Shown here in pieces: positions 36,620-48,113 of a stretch of 64,000 nucleotides of DNA. This DNA is from Zychaea mexicana (taxonomy: Eukaryota; Mucoromycota; Mucoromycetes; Mucorales; Lichtheimiaceae), in contig NW_026516679.1 of the NCBI RefSeq assembly GCF_025766255.1, forward strand, positions 496,001 to 560,000, read 5' to 3'. The notes under the pieces were generated by a model. It ran no database searches. It was not told the origin of the DNA and worked only from the letters and a program-made list of their open reading frames with translations. Numbering within the stretch: position 1 is the stretch's first letter; the number at the start of each line of letters is the position of its first letter. Both the position numbers and the translations under genes were made by a program.

Positions 36620-36780
36620 TGTATTATAATGAAAATCAAACGAAAATCCAAGATCAATAAAAATACTCTTTATTCTATCAAATATTATATCCACATTTTT
36701 TAATTTATTGGTATTATTTTCACTTGATAATTTCTTTTCATACATTAATATATTGTATAATAATTGTAAACAATATACTC
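36620..36780 (-). pseudogene. N-rich gene of the Merlin-like element, 3' fragment
   Basis: Minus-strand codons LQLLYNILMYEKKLSSENN ... IIFDRIKSIFIDLGFSFDFH match the C-terminal end of the gene at 60,744-61,562. The match stops at about 36,777, where the Tnp2-type element begins. The 5' part of the same gene lies on the far side, at 42,692-42,990. Confidence 0.6.
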
Positions 36781-36919
36781 GGTTGCTGCTGTTCTTCCTC
36801 ATCATCCGTATGAGTAACATCTGGCAACGGAAGCAAGGGTTGACGACGACGCTCAGCTCTATTAAAATACAGAGTTATAAACTGTGTAATGTGATGTAAG
36901 TACAAGATTTTTTTTATTC

Positions 36920-37903
36920 TTACTGTTGCCCAACCATGATACTAGCATCCCCTGTGACGACTTGTGCTGCTGCTGCTGCTGTTACTGATGACGAAGATGA
37001 TGGTGCTGCTGCTGCTGTTACTGATGACGAAGATGATGGTGCTGCTGCTGCCTCTACTGACGATGACGACGATGATGATAGTGATGGCGATGGTGAATCT
37101 ACTGCTGCTTCTACTTCTGGTGATAATGATGATGATGTCGTTGTTGTTGCTGATGATGATGCCGGGTTTTGCTCTATTGACAATGAAGTTATAGTTGACA
37201 TAAACAGCCAGCTTTTTTTGATAGTGTGTTACTTACGATCCGTGGAGTCATCGTCACCCTTCAGCCAGAACTTTCAGATAAATAGACGCGCCCCCCAGTG
37301 GTCTACGCACATAGCCAGAGGAAGGTATGGTTGCGCTGCCTGCTCAAACTCTTGTAAAGTAATTAGCTGTATGTCGGTGCTAACGTCCTTCCAAAAACGA
37401 GGCAACGGTTTGTTTTTAATCTTGTACTTATTCATCAGCGTCAAGTATGCCTGCTCCACAAGTGGTTTACAGCTGGCTTTCATCAACCTGAAGCATTGTT
37501 CTTTGTATCCAGGGCCTAAAGCTTTCTTTAACAATGACCTGAATAAGTCCCAGCCAAATTGCATATCGACGATTTGCCCCTTGTTATTCTTGTACCATGG
37601 CTGTTCTGTAGTACCCTCGAGAGGAGGAAAGGTCGGTAAGCGTGATGCTGGCACATGCGACAGGTCAACAGGACTAGTTGCGTTCTCTTGAAGAGCGCAA
37701 CGCAGGAGGGTCTTCATTGTTTCCATTTCTTTTGCCATACAGTTGACCTTTTCTAATAATTCAGAGCGCTCTTCCTGCGTTTGATAGATGATATCGCGTA
37801 GTTGCTCACAATCTTCTTCGGATTTGCGTCTGTACTCAGAAAAGCTTCTTTGGATATCCCCAATAGTTTCAAGAAGTCTAGTGTAAGCTGGGTCAGAGTA
37901 CAT
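36920..37903 (-). CDS. unidentified coiled-coil protein of the Tnp2-type element
   Basis: The main open frame is 37903-37274 (209 residues). It has an N-terminal coiled coil (EEDCEQLRDIIYQTQEERSE), then a conserved-looking domain: WYKNNKGQIVDMQFGWDLF, ALGPGYKEQCFRLMKASCKP, LPRFWKDVSTDIQLITLQEF and QPYLPLAMCVDHWGARLFI. A TGA at 37274-37276 ends it, but the same frame continues (KFWLKGDDDSTD) to a good donor at 37236. A further exon (37173-36920) encodes a Ser/Ala repeat tail, so the TGA may be a mutation. I do not recognise the family. Position between the repeat border and the transposase suggests an accessory gene of the element. Confidence 0.5.
36965..37060. repeat. short tandem repeat, 36-bp unit, coding
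   Basis: Two and a half copies of a unit made of GCT triplets plus ACTGATGACGAAGATGATGG. On the minus strand it encodes the S-S-S-S-V-T-A-A-A-A-P repeat in the tail of the coiled-coil gene. Confidence 0.7.
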
Positions 37904-38364
37904 GGTGTATGTGGGTGATGTGAAAGTGGAAGAAACGCAAAAAGGAAGCAGCGATATTCACGTTAGGAATAAAGTATTTAGTATTTTCTTTTCTAAGTTC
38001 AGTTCTTATTGCAATACAGATTGATTAATGGAATGCGATAGTTTTTCTGATAATGCTTTTGTTTTATGTGATACGCATATGTCTTGGTGGTTACTATGTA
38101 TCCATTTTTAACATAATACACATTTGCTGATATATCTCAAATAGTCAAAGGATAGAAAATTCATTAAATTAAAATGGTGATTTGCTTTTCCAGCAAACAA
38201 ATAGAGGGGATGCATTATGCATAGATTCACAGACAATATCTTCCCGATTGGGTGTGCAGCAATCCATACCCCTTAGTAAGTACATGTTGATTTAATTTTC
38301 TGAGGTCTTTATTTTCTCTTTCTTTTTAGTCTTCTTTTGGACACCGCCTTGGTACTACGCAACA

Positions 38365-39121
38365 ATGTCACCAATCCAACCCACTAACAGCGACCATTCT
38401 GACATACTATGCAGACACTGTGACCAAAGGCTCATAATGGTAAATCGACTGATGCGACACCAGTATAACAGGGAACGCTCGCTGTATGTATAACATCCGT
38501 TCTAGTAACAAAATAAAAAGAACATGAAGAAACCAACAAAACAAACCAATAACATACATTGATTCTAGTATAAAAGCTTTGTTCGAAGCTACTCGGGGAG
38601 GACGTTCTAGTTCAAAGGCCCATTGCAGTAAAGTCCTACGTGAGCTGCTTGAGGAGCATAGCAGAGGGGATTTTGACAGCGATCCTGATATGGCAAGATT
38701 TATACAACAACAAAGGTGTGTTTCGGCGACTATTATGCGGCAAAAGCACTTACATTTGTACGTACTCTATAGAGAGCTATCCGACTATCATTACAATGTT
38801 AGGTTCTTTAGACGATCTGTAGCAGCGGATCAGATCTGGATAGTTGATCATGATGGTACCGATCACGAGTTTCTGGCTCCACCAATTCAAGAACTGTCAC
38901 ACAATCAGGTTGAAAATATCGATACCCCGTCATCGTCATCGTCATTTTGTCTCCCGCCCCCATCACCTAGTTTTCCTGTAATGTACGGCGCCAACGATGT
39001 CAGTGATGTTGTAACTGAGGATGTCGATAATCGCACAACAGTGTCACTAGAGGATAGAGAACTCGACGGTTTACAAATGATGACAGAAGAGGATTGGTAT
39101 GCTAAACAGCGTTGGCATTAG
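38365..39121 (+). CDS. small protein with an N-terminal C2H2-like finger
   Basis: Two exons (38365-38483, 38569-39121) join in phase to 223 residues. The N-terminus holds ILCRHCDQRLIMVNRLMRHQ, a C-x2-C then H pattern like a BED or C2H2 finger. Next come KALFEATRGGRSSSKAHCSK, a helical region (FIQQQRCVSATIMRQKHLHL) and an acidic, Ser/Pro-rich tail ending EEDWYAKQRWH. It is convergent with the Tnp2-type transposase. The finger near its N-terminus resembles the CPIC finger of that transposase, suggesting a DNA-binding accessory protein; this is inference. Family not recognised. Confidence 0.55.
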
Positions 39122-39340
39122 TTGTTCAATTGTTTTTGATAAAAAGACGCTATATGATTTCTGATTCTACTTAATGCTGATTATACTTGGTGAAAATGAA
39201 GGAGATAAAAAGAGGCTGTGCGTGCGCGTATTTTGACGTCGAGGGTTAAAGAGGGAAGAGAAAGAAGAGAGAGAGCGAGGAAGCAAAAAGAAAGAGGAGT
39301 GGGGAGACGAAAGAGGAAAAGGATGCTTTTTAAAATTTGT

Positions 39341-42300
39341 TTAGATATAAAGAAAATTAGGATCGAGTGTAAGCAGCTCTTTATCTGAAAACGAGTCAAA
39401 GTGATAGTAGAAATACTGTCGCTCGTTTTCGTTCACTATTCGACCAGCAGATGTCACCAAGGACTCGATCCCGATAACTACAAGTTTGGTTGAGCTGGAT
39501 GACGTTCTATATGGCCAAATGTCATCAGGCAAAGTACGCTCGACCTCAACAGCAGCGAGCAACACCTTTATACCGTCATACTCGTGGCAAAAAAAAAAAC
39601 CGGACATCACCAAAATAGGTGATGTATTTCATATTCTTCCTCGCGCTGCGGCGTCTATCGGTATTCAGGCGTACAGCCAAACGAACACAGGAACGATTTC
39701 GACTTTTGCTATCAGACTCGTCCTGGCGAAACGTACTGCCCCAGATTTGCTGGTCTACAAAGCACCGACTGGCTCTTTGCACCGATTGATCACCTGTGAC
39801 ACTCACTTTGTCATAGGCGCCCAAACGATTAGCCCAGTAAAAAGCTAAAGCATCTTTGATCCCTAGCTCGATTACTGTTTTCTCGTCAAATGGACCCCAA
39901 AGCTCGGGCGCCGATTCGTCGTTCGATGTGGATATCACTTTTTGGCTGCTTGGTGGATCGTCGTTTTTCTTTCTTTGCATATATCTCATTGCAGCAAGAG
40001 CTACAACGACATTCTGCGAATTGGCGGCAGGTTCTTTTCTCGATGTGATGTTTCGCTTTATTACGCCAACGGCTCGCTCCATCGAAAAAGCTGCATATAT
40101 CGGCAATGGTCCCATAAACTGGATGTGCTTATATAGATGCAAGAGGTAATGCTGTGATATTGTAAAAACGTGGTGAGTGATTTTGTTCTGTTCTATGAAA
40201 TTTGATAGACTGTGGAGCCATGCCTTAGCCTTTTCTTTGATCTCTTTAATGCCAGCAGTATCGATTTCTCGACGATAAGCAAGGTTGTACAGTCGTGATA
40301 AATTCTTTACTGCCTTTTTTGCATCAACATCGTCGATATGCTCGAGCACCAGAGTTGGCACAATAAAGCGCATAAAATGTATCCAATTCACGGCTTTGTA
40401 AAATCCGGCCTTTTTGGTGATATCAGCGCAATCACCGGCGAATCCAGAAGGAACCAGCCTTCTCGATTTCTCTATGCATGCACCAATCTTTTTGAGGACA
40501 GACGGAGGTAAGTAAAACGGATTGTTTGTCTTCCCGTAATGACCTGTCAGGAGCTTGTAAAGCTGCTTCCCTACGCCCGGCCCAAGAAGATGCATAATAT
40601 CACTAGGATAAAAGAATGGGCCATGGAATGATGAAAGCTTTGCCATCGGAGATCCGAGAAGACCTTTTCGCGTATTAATGACAGTATCTCCAGCACCAGC
40701 GTCATCCGGTTCTACATCCGATTCTTCGTTGGATTCAGCACTAGAAAAGTCGTCTGCTGCTGTACTAGGATCTGTAGCATTCGCCAGAGTTTGCTCGGAT
40801 GGAGAATAATTTTCGTTTCTGCGCAATGGAGGGATGCTGTTATCAGATGGCGGCAAGAATACTGTTCTACCATTTTTACGCTGGCCATACACCTCGCAAA
40901 TTCTGCACCCATATTTCGCCATATGTCCTGCATGACCGCACATCTTTACCACTGCCGGTAAGTCACCTCCAATACATAAGAGGATTGCTTTAAAAGCGAT
41001 ATCCTTGTCGTCTGTCGTCTTAACGGTCCTTCCTATTGTCGATAGCTCGTCGAGTTCCTGCAACAGTGCTGTCAAAAAAGTAAACAGCTTTTTTGGCTGA
41101 TTTTTGCTTGGTATGACACAAGTTTGGAGCTGGTATTTGTCTTCGTAACGGATCTCTGGTGGTAAGTCGAATATGATAAAATGGACGATATACATTGACG
41201 ATCCATTCTTGTTGAAACCATCAGTATACATGCCCAAGTGAATCGTACTGTCGTCTGTCCGCCCATAGTGCTTCAACAGCTTGTAGCTTTTACCGTCGAA
41301 AACGTCACGCATCATATCTGTGCTGTCTGATCGATGGCTTTTGAAATACTGTCTCGTGCACGGATCATTCAGCATAAGTGCCAGTTGTTCAGCAAGTGGC
41401 AAGTATTTCATCTGTTGCTGCGGTTTAGCGATATCCCCGCCTTTGAATCGAGGTTTTTTGCAACTATCACACCGATCAGTCGCAGTAGCAGGTGAAGAAA
41501 ACATCATACAGCCATCTGAGCACATATCGTAAGGAACGGGTTTAACAGGGTAGTTACTAAGCAAAGCCTGTTTTGCTTTGTAGTGGGACGGTAGCAGAGG
41601 TAGATGACCGCGAATATAATCATTGAATTCTTCAATGAGCTTCTCCATAAAGGAGCGTGGGACTTTACTCTCAAGAGAAAGTTGGTAGATGCTGGTAGCC
41701 AATCGTATATTTTTCTCGACTGTGGTTTTAGCATGTAAGCGAAAATCGTAATCGTATTCCCCATCATTAAGTGGTGCTGTCCAGAATGCATCAACGTTAG
41801 GCGTATCGTCATATCCATCGCTATCTGATTCTTCACTGCACGTGTCATATCCATCCCCGCCCTCATCCGATTGTCTATCGGGCAATCGCACTTGTTCCGT
41901 ATCACCACTTGCACCAAAACTCATATCCAAAGACTCGTCGACAACACCTTCCATACTGTCGTTAATTATAGCATCCCGTTTTTGCTGATCAGAAACTGGG
42001 CCATCAGATTGCATATCCCAATCAACATCCTGATCAAGCTCCATTCCGTCATCACAGAATTCATTGACATTCTCATTTTGCTACAGTTTAACAGCGAAAT
42101 TTAAGTCTCTTACATTTACACAAAGAAGTATAAACTGAACTCACTAGAGATAGCCAGTGCTCAGGCGATGCTATTTCATCACTCGGCCCAGCGACATTGT
42201 CAATCAACTAAACATTAAAATCGCAGTTATATTTTTTTTTGCTTTGTAGACGTAAATAAATAATAACATACTCACGTCATGCTGACTTCTACCGCTCAAC

Positions 42301-42437
42301 ATAGCATCACCCAACTCAGTAAATGCACGTCTAGCCATAGCTTCACCACACGCTTTTGTATGAGAAGTTTGATTGGTCTCGGCATTGTTAAAGAAGTAAC
42401 CACAGATGGGACACTCATAACCAAAGCTTTTAGGCAT
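39341..42437 (-). CDS. Tnp2-type transposase (Plavaka/CACTA-like), frameshifted near the C-terminus
   Basis: Three exons: 42437-42276, 42207-42145 and 42080-39576 give 909 residues in phase. The N-terminus has a finger, YECPICGYFFNNAETNQTSH. An acidic region follows, then CSDGCMMFSSPATATDRCDS, IHLGMYTDGFNKNGSSMYIV, IIFDLPPEIRYEDKYQLQT, AILLCIGGDLPAVVKMCGH and MAKYGCRICEVYG, the order typical of Tnp2 transposases of fungal Plavaka and plant CACTA elements. The frame ends at 39,576 just after an 11-A run (39589-39599). In the next frame the expected C-terminus continues to 39,341 (FFFCHEYDGIKVLLAAVEVE, SSSTKLVVIGIESL). So a one-base slip, either real or a sequencing error, splits the gene. Otherwise it looks intact and recent. 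Confidence 0.8.
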
Positions 42438-42609
42438 TGTTGTAAATTAACTTGAATAGCTGGAAGGTATTTTACTGTTTGTATAAGGATTGAACAAGAG
42501 AAGTTTCTTTTAGAGACAATGCTCACTGGGTATAAGAAGAAAAGGATCGAGCAGGAAAGCTTTTCAGGGACGAAATCTATTGCATTAATTAATCTCCCTG
42601 TGTGTGAAA

Positions 42610-42677
42610 GTGTGCAAAAATGAACCTAAAACCGCACACTGCACAAAATCCGCACATTCTTGAACATTTTTGCACAC
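42610..42677. repeat. subterminal inverted repeat near the edge of the Tnp2-type element
   Basis: GTGTGCAAAAATG (42610-42622) is followed after 42 bp by its exact complement CATTTTTGCACAC (42665-42677). The loop holds further GCACA motifs. It lies within 20 bp of the element's right edge, where transposase-binding repeats are expected. Confidence 0.6.
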
Positions 42678-42691
42678 ATTTTTCCTATAGT

Positions 42692-42990
42692 GATACATCA
42701 TTACCTTCTAACAAACTATCATCTGTAACAGATGGTGTTGATAAATTTTTTGTTTTATTGTTATTGTATTTTTTTCTTTTACTTCCTCTTCTTTTTGTTA
42801 TTTTATAATATTCTTAATATTTTTCTTCTTGTTGACCATTTTCATTATTATATGATATTTCAAAATCAATTTGTTTATTTTTTTTATCATATAGAATATT
42901 AGCATTTTTAATATTGTTTTTAATCATAAAATTAATTATAATTGATCTTTTTATTTTTGATGTAAATTTTTTATGTGTCTCTTCCATTTT
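42692..42990 (-). pseudogene. N-rich gene of the Merlin-like element, 5' fragment
   Basis: Minus-strand reading begins MEETHKKFTSKIKRSI, as in the unit 2 copy. It carries the same in-frame TAA after GQQEEKY, and is cut at 42,692 by the Tnp2-type element. Confidence 0.6.
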
Positions 42991-43330
42991 GATATTAGTT
43001 TTATATATATATTATAAAAATTCAATTTTTAAAAAAAATATTATGCAAATTTAGATAAAATTTAAATATCATCGCTCTTTTAAAATTACCATTTGCTGCT
43101 TCTTGCCAAAATTAGATGAGATCAGCAAACTGGTAACATCTGCAGAACTTCATACTTTGTCTATTTTGCTCGATAATAGTTCTCACTGTTTGACTTTGTA
43201 GCAAACGGCAGCGCAAGCATATGCATACACTTAAAAAATTACGCACGATCCACTCACGCAGCCAATGTTATCTTGGCTAGCCATAACCATGATGTCAACA
43301 GCAAAGTATTTCTTGAAGGATAATTCTGGC

Positions 43331-44223
43331 GAATGAACAATATTTATAAATTTTGTTATAAATAACAAATTTTATAATATTATTCTATTCTTGGTCAAGC
43401 TCCGTTCATTTCATTCACTCCAGGCGTCGAACTAAAGTTCTAGCCTAGAAGGGGGGGTTTGCTCACTACCGTTGCGCCACTTAGAGTGTTTTAAACATAA
43501 TGGTTGAGATTAACCCTATTGGTTGAAAATCTTATAGTGTTTGAGAAATTATTTTTTTTTTAAAAAAATTAATTTCACCACTTATTATAAACACTTAAAA
43601 ATTATATTACTTATAATTTTTTACATATTTATAATTTCACTAAAAGCAAAACACTAATGGTGAACCCCCTTATAAGAAACTAATAGTGTTTCAAAAAATA
43701 AATTCTTTATATAATGGCTCATTTCATTCGCCACCATATATAAAGTTACCCTTTCAGGGTTAAAAGCTTCCTTTGGGAGCTAACTTTATATATTATTCAT
43801 ATGAACAAGTGTGTGTGTGTGTGTGTGACACTACACACAGATGGAAAGGCACAAGGCCTTTCTCATCTCACACACTAGGCGAATGAACAATATTTATAAA
43901 TTTTGTCATAAATAACAAATTTTATAATATTATTCTATTCTTGGTCAAGCTCCGTTCATTTCATTTACTCCGGGCGTCGAACTAAAGTTCTAGCCTAGAA
44001 GGGGGGGTTTGCTCACTACTGTTGCGCCACTTAGAGTGTTTTAAACATAATGGTTGAGATTAACCCTATTGGTTGAAAATCTTATAGTGTTTGAGAAATT
44101 ATTTTTTTTTAAAAAAATTAATTTCACCACTTATTATAAACACTTAAAAATTATATATATTACTTATAATTTTTTACATATTTATAATTTCACTAAAAGC
44201 AAAACACTAATAGTGAACCCCCT
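43331..44223. mobile_element. 893-bp insertion with 340-bp terminal direct repeats
   Basis: Direct repeats 43331-43670 and 43881-44223 are near-identical (both start GAATGAACAATATTTATAAA and end GTGAACCCCCT) and flank a 210-bp unique core. CTGGC occurs on both sides (43326-43330 and 44224-44228), and unit 2 has a single CTGGC at the empty site. Hence a 5-bp target duplication. That layout resembles a very small non-autonomous LTR retrotransposon (TRIM), but the repeats do not start TG or end CA. On the minus strand each repeat holds TGGCGCAACGG and AGTTCGACGCC, which resemble tRNA-type A and B boxes. Confidence 0.7.
43733..43797. repeat. hairpin in the core of the direct-repeat element
   Basis: ATATATAAAGTTA and TAACTTTATATAT form a 13-bp perfect inverted repeat around a CCTTTCAGGG/CCTTTGGGAG loop. 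A GT microsatellite follows (43808-43828). Confidence 0.6.
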
Positions 44224-44408
44224 CTGGCAAAATTTCCGAGATGTTAGAAAGCGACATGATGTACAATCTATGGGGGTTTTTGAACACGATCTTTCAAGGC
44301 AGCGGGATACGAGCGATAGGGTAAGTGTCTTCATATCACAATGAAACTATAAGTGAGAATGTATATTACGCACTAATATACTATTACAGAAAAGAGAAAA
44401 GTAGCATT

Positions 44409-46333
44409 GCGGGATGTGCAGTATGAAATTGGCTATAAATTTACAATAGTTTTTGATAAATCTAATAAATTGCTTGCTGCCATATTTAATTATATCATCC
44501 ATTTTGATATTTTATCAATTTTATGACATCATGTAACCAAAATCATGTATTCAATGATTATAAAAATTGAAAATCCATAATATAAACAAAGAACGACCCA
44601 ATGGATACAACAAACTATATACTACTGATTACAAATGAAGTAAACTCAATTATTGCAAATGATTGGCAATTTCTAGAATGGAATTGGCCTACTGTACATA
44701 ATAAATATAAACATAGAACTGATTTGAAACATATTAAATTCATAGAAAAAATTAAGGATGAATTGTTATGTAAATTAGGTTATGTTGCTGTATTTTATTT
44801 TCTAGTAGTTTTATATACAAACAAGGAATATCCCGGACCTTACTTTGAAATTGAAAAAGGATTGTTTTTATTATATCATTTAGTCTCTGGAGTATGTGGT
44901 GAAAAATTTGAAAAATACTTACCACATAGCACTTTCATACATTTTATAAAAAGTTTTGGATGGATGAGGACAACTACAAACGAATCAACAAAATAGTAAA
45001 TGATTCAATGAATAATATGTTTTCATCTATCAAATTACGTATTCTATCTGCTAGAAAGCATAATCCCGACTTATTTAAACATGTCTTATTTAAACATGTA
45101 ACACTTGTATTGGATGGCCATAATTTAAGAATTAACTATGTAGATACTGAAATTGACCACTTTCAAAGAATGTATTCTTATAAATTTAAGAAGAATGGAA
45201 TACGTAACCAATTTGTTAGTGATATGAATGATATGATTATTTATACTTCTAAAAGTGACTTTTGTTCTGATAGCTCAGATGGTAGCATGTTTTTAAACAT
45301 GAAATTATTTAAATATATGTATGAGAATGACATAATGGCAGTTGATAGTGGATATACTTTGTTTATCACACAATTTACAGAGCTTGCTAATGAAAAAGGA
45401 TATAACTTTAGCCATGATAATTTTGTATACCCTATACGTAAAAATGTAAATGAGCCCTTAACGATTACTGAGGATCATTTTAATAAGACATTTGGAAGTT
45501 TTAGGACAAAAGTTGAGAATCAATTTTCAGAAATTGGGAATAAATTCTGCCGATTCAATAATAACAAGTCAGTTGTTAAAATGGATAATATAAAATACTA
45601 TAAACTGCAATTTCGTAGCTTGTCTATTAAAAAATATTACAAAATTTGTAGAAATGTTCAATATTTCTATTTTACCACACCATAAACTATGGCACAGTAA
45701 TGATTTTAATTTTCCAGTAGAGCATAAACTAATTGATATAGTGGTCAGCAATGATAAACAAAATAAAGATAAACTAGATAAAATGATCAGATTACAAAAT
45801 GACCTGCTTAATATGGCTATATCAAATGAAGAAATGATTGTTGATAATGAATCTGATAATAATTCAAATCAGAGTAATAGTGATAATGATGATGTTCCAA
45901 GATTTAATGAGCGTAGTAGAAAAAGAAAGCGAAATAAAGAAAACAACAAGCAATGGCATCATATGAAATAGAAGAGATTATTAGGCATAAAACTGAAAAT
46001 GGTACATATTTGTTTGAGGTAAAATGGGTTGGATATAGTGCTGTTGATAACAGTTGGTTATCAATTGATAAATTTAATCAAAAGGATTTATTGAAGGAAT
46101 ATATCAATAAGCATAATCTTGGTATATTATAAAATTGCATACTCTACTATTTACAATATTTTCTTCAACTGGTATATAACATAATGTGAATTTATACCTG
46201 GCATTCCTTTCTTACCAATTATTTTTATATATACACAAAATTCAATTTTTTGTACAATTTGGATTTTTACAGCCAATAGATTTCTTACAGCCAATAGTAT
46301 TATCTAATATCTAATTGGAGTTAGATGTCCCCC
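44409..46333 (+). mobile_element. Harbinger-like element, copy B
   Basis: 1,925 bp flanked by ATT (44406-44408 and 46334-46336). The uninterrupted relic at 27,340-27,960 shows the empty site. It carries only the transposase gene: about 680 bp, including the Cys-rich gene, are deleted at 46,145. The identical deletion is seen in copy C. Confidence 0.8.
44601..46131 (+). pseudogene. chromodomain transposase, copy B
   Basis: The start MDTTNYILLITNEV and the N-terminal 110 codons are intact. A 1-nt loss at about 44,932 shifts the frame, and a 2-nt loss at about 45,615 (shared with copies C and D) shifts it again. A 15-bp tandem duplication adds a second LFKHV at 45,070-45,100. The DDE motifs (LVLDGHNLRI, DSSDGSMF, AVDSGYTL) and the chromodomain (IEEIIRHKTENGTYLFEV, KWVGYSAVDNSWL) are otherwise readable. 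Confidence 0.75.
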
Positions 46334-47020
46334 ATTGCAAACGCCCAGGCAAGAAATAACAAAAGAAAACTCGCAGCCATCGATGCGTCACTGAAGAAAA
46401 CAATGGGCCATCGCATCGACACCATCTACACGAGCAGCAGTATAGAGGGGGGGGGCTCGGAATTGGAAAAGATAATGACGATACCAAGGAAATGAAAGAT
46501 AGCATGCTAAAGCTTCTGATTGTTCTGAAGGACATGCTCGCATCAATTGTAACTCCAATGCCGTCGATCTTACACCATGCTCATGTACTAGGTTACAACA
46601 TCAAAGGTATGATGCAACTGCAAAGTATTTCCAAATTTGATGATAAACCCACAAACATGTTTTTGATGCCTCAATCCAATAGGGAACGCTGTTACCTTAC
46701 TTGATGTCGATGTTCTAGAAGGATTTGTTACCCGTATCCGACGAATCGAAGACTTACAGTATCCAAGCGGCAGCGCTGACTACATTTTGCGAATTGTTCT
46801 ACTAATCGAGCTCGCAATCCAAGGAAAAATGATCGTTGATGGGACACTCAACCAAATCCATAGCACTCAGATCCCAGTGATCGACGGTACGAGAGTCAAT
46901 CCCCTACCCGAATCCTTTATCCCGCATTCTCTGTCATCTTCGTCTTCATCATCATCTTCAAACTCCCCCCTTCATTCACAAGACAGCTTCTCTCAATCTA
47001 ACAAAAAGCAACACAATTAG
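46334..47020 (+). pseudogene. repeat-family gene, 3' exons (unit 1)
   Basis: The exon continues from 44,408 (NAQARNNKRKLAAIDASL, MGHRIDTIYTSSSIE, KDSMLKLLIVLKDML, HHAHVLGYNIK) to a donor at 46,607. The acceptor at 46,681-46,682 leads to the last exon: NAVTLLDVDVLEGFVTRIRR, ADYILRIVLLIELAIQGKM and a Ser-rich tail ending SQSNKKQHN. A frameshift in the G run at 46,446-46,455 breaks this copy; the unit 2 copy has a different length there. Function unknown. Confidence 0.6.
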
Positions 47021-47832
47021 TATACCCTGTACAAATATCATTTTTCCCTTAACAACATGATACCATCACTTCTACCATAATCAGGGCAATCCAATTCGGA
47101 TAGCTGGTGAAAAATTGGCACAGAGATGCTTATTCATATAACCATGTCGTGTGGCTGCCCTTGCGCATTCTTAGAGCCAGTATCATCCACCTTTTAACCA
47201 GGTCCTCCATTTTATGTATCATACATAGCACCACTCTTTTACTAGCGTGTTATGCTCTTTAATTGGGCTTATCAGACAAAGGAAATGTTTCATTTATGAT
47301 TGCCAATAGTGAGTCGATAGTTTCGCAGACTGATAGTTGTATTTGCTACTTGTACGCAGTTACAATGGTTCCCGTTTAATCTCAACCCTCTGATACTAGC
47401 CTTCTTATTTTTTCAAAATTTTCGAGTACCCACTTTATATATATGATGCTGCTTAAATCACTCACACGTGGTGTCAACTCTCAACTGTTTCAAAACTTTT
47501 GAGCCCTCATTGAGGTTGAATTCAAGTGGAGAACCATGTAAGCATATGCGCTTCCATACTATTTTGTGGTTGAAATTTCAACGATATCGCACTGTTCTAT
47601 GTAGGATTGTTCTTATAAACAAATAGCCTTCGTTGCTCTTATTTATCTGAGGTGAGGAATGACCATACTCGTAGTAATATACTCCACACAAAGAAGAGTG
47701 CAAGAGGAAAAGTGTTTAGCAAATGATTACAATGTACATATACTTGATGATCTTTATACATGCATATACCGATGGTTTTTCTTTCTTGAAGTATTTGCGC
47801 TACGCAATGAATGGAATTTGTTCTGGCTGAGG

Positions 47833-47935
47833 GACCCGAAAAGGGGTGCACACCATTGGGGGGTGCACTCTAAAATGTGACTACTTCTCCTCAAGTGTGA
47901 GGGTGCACCCTCTCAGCGGGGTGCACATGCACCTG
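47833..47935. repeat. GGTGCAC-rich foldback sequence, copy 1
   Basis: Begins CGAAAAGGGGTGCACACCAT and contains five GGTGCAC or GTGCACC motifs in both orientations over about 100 bp, so it can fold on itself. The same start occurs, inverted, at 48,356-48,466. Confidence 0.6.
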
Positions 47936-48113
47936 CAATCCGAATTTTTCCTTATTTATATTGGCATGAAATGTAATATGCGCTAACAGGGTTGTACTTG
48001 TCTTGTAGTATATAATGTAGCTCGTATAGTACATATATGCATATGTAAATATAAAGAGAGAGAGTATAAAAAAAACAATGATATCAAAATGATGGATGTA
48101 AAATTAGTGTCTA

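Larger units (their letters stand above)
32970..36620 (+). pseudogene. Merlin/IS1595-like (ISXO2 domain) transposase, split by the Rep insertion
   Basis: The N-terminal part (32970-33195) encodes MFKSNEILFQTLYGNEQA and a zinc-ribbon half, FICKKCEKPLSIG. After the 2.7 kb insertion the protein continues from 35,923. It shows EIVEIDECCFGKTKI (first Asp), FFLVPVQNRKMSTLLPII, TTIITDGLRSYTSLNKMGY (second Asp) and HTNSMEGFLDAYKKT (Glu), the DDE_Tnp_IS1595 pattern. Stops stand where the family has Trp: TGA at 33118-33120, TGA at about 36,104 and TAA near 36,236. The first is shared with the unit 2 copy and the second is not. Merlin elements are the eukaryotic relatives of IS1016/IS1595. Confidence 0.75.
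36778..42691. mobile_element. Tnp2-type (Plavaka/CACTA-like) transposon with three genes
   Basis: Compared with unit 2, homology stops at about 36,777 and resumes at about 42,692. About 355 bp of the N-rich gene (60,904-61,258 in unit 2) is missing, so the insertion went with a deletion or later rearrangement. It contains a Tnp2-type transposase (-), a small gene with a C2H2-like finger (+) and an unknown coiled-coil gene (-). No terminal inverted repeats were recognised; a subterminal inverted repeat lies near the right edge. Base composition and codon use are host-like, unlike the AT-rich element it sits in. Confidence 0.65.
32884..43301 (+). mobile_element. intron carrying a Merlin/IS1595-like element with nested insertions (unit 1)
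   Basis: The corresponding intron in unit 2 (59,741-61,874) is 2.1 kb and holds only the Merlin-like element, with a transposase (+) and a convergent N-rich gene (-). Unit 1 adds a 2.7 kb Rep insertion inside the transposase and a roughly 5.9 kb Tnp2-type element inside the N-rich gene. Exact ends of the Merlin-like element within the intron are not resolved; no clear terminal inverted repeats or 8-9 bp duplication could be seen. Confidence 0.6.
43302..44408 (+). pseudogene. repeat-family gene, exons around the direct-repeat insertion (unit 1)
   Basis: The exon starts after the acceptor at 43300-43301 in phase with the donor at 32,884 and reads KYFLKDNSG. It is interrupted at 43,330 by an 893-bp insertion and continues at 44,229: EMLESDMMYNLWGFLNTIFQ, GSGIRAIG. 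The exon ends at 44320; a 69-bp GT-AG intron follows. The next exon (44390-) reads KEKSSIA and is interrupted by Harbinger-like element B at 44,408, continuing NAQARNNKRKL at 46,337. Unit 2 has the same exon without the 893-bp insertion (61,875-62,083). Confidence 0.6.
28176..47140. repeat. segmental duplication, unit 1
   Basis: Order of modules: DDE transposase relic, 5' exons of the repeat-family gene, Harbinger-like element A, middle exons, intron with Merlin-like element (split by the Rep insertion and the Tnp2 element), next exon, Harbinger-like element B, 3' exons. The same modules recur from 51,354 with near-identical sequence. The left edge is sharp at CTTATAAGGTGTA; the right edge lies just after the 3' exon, at about 47,135. 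Confidence 0.8.
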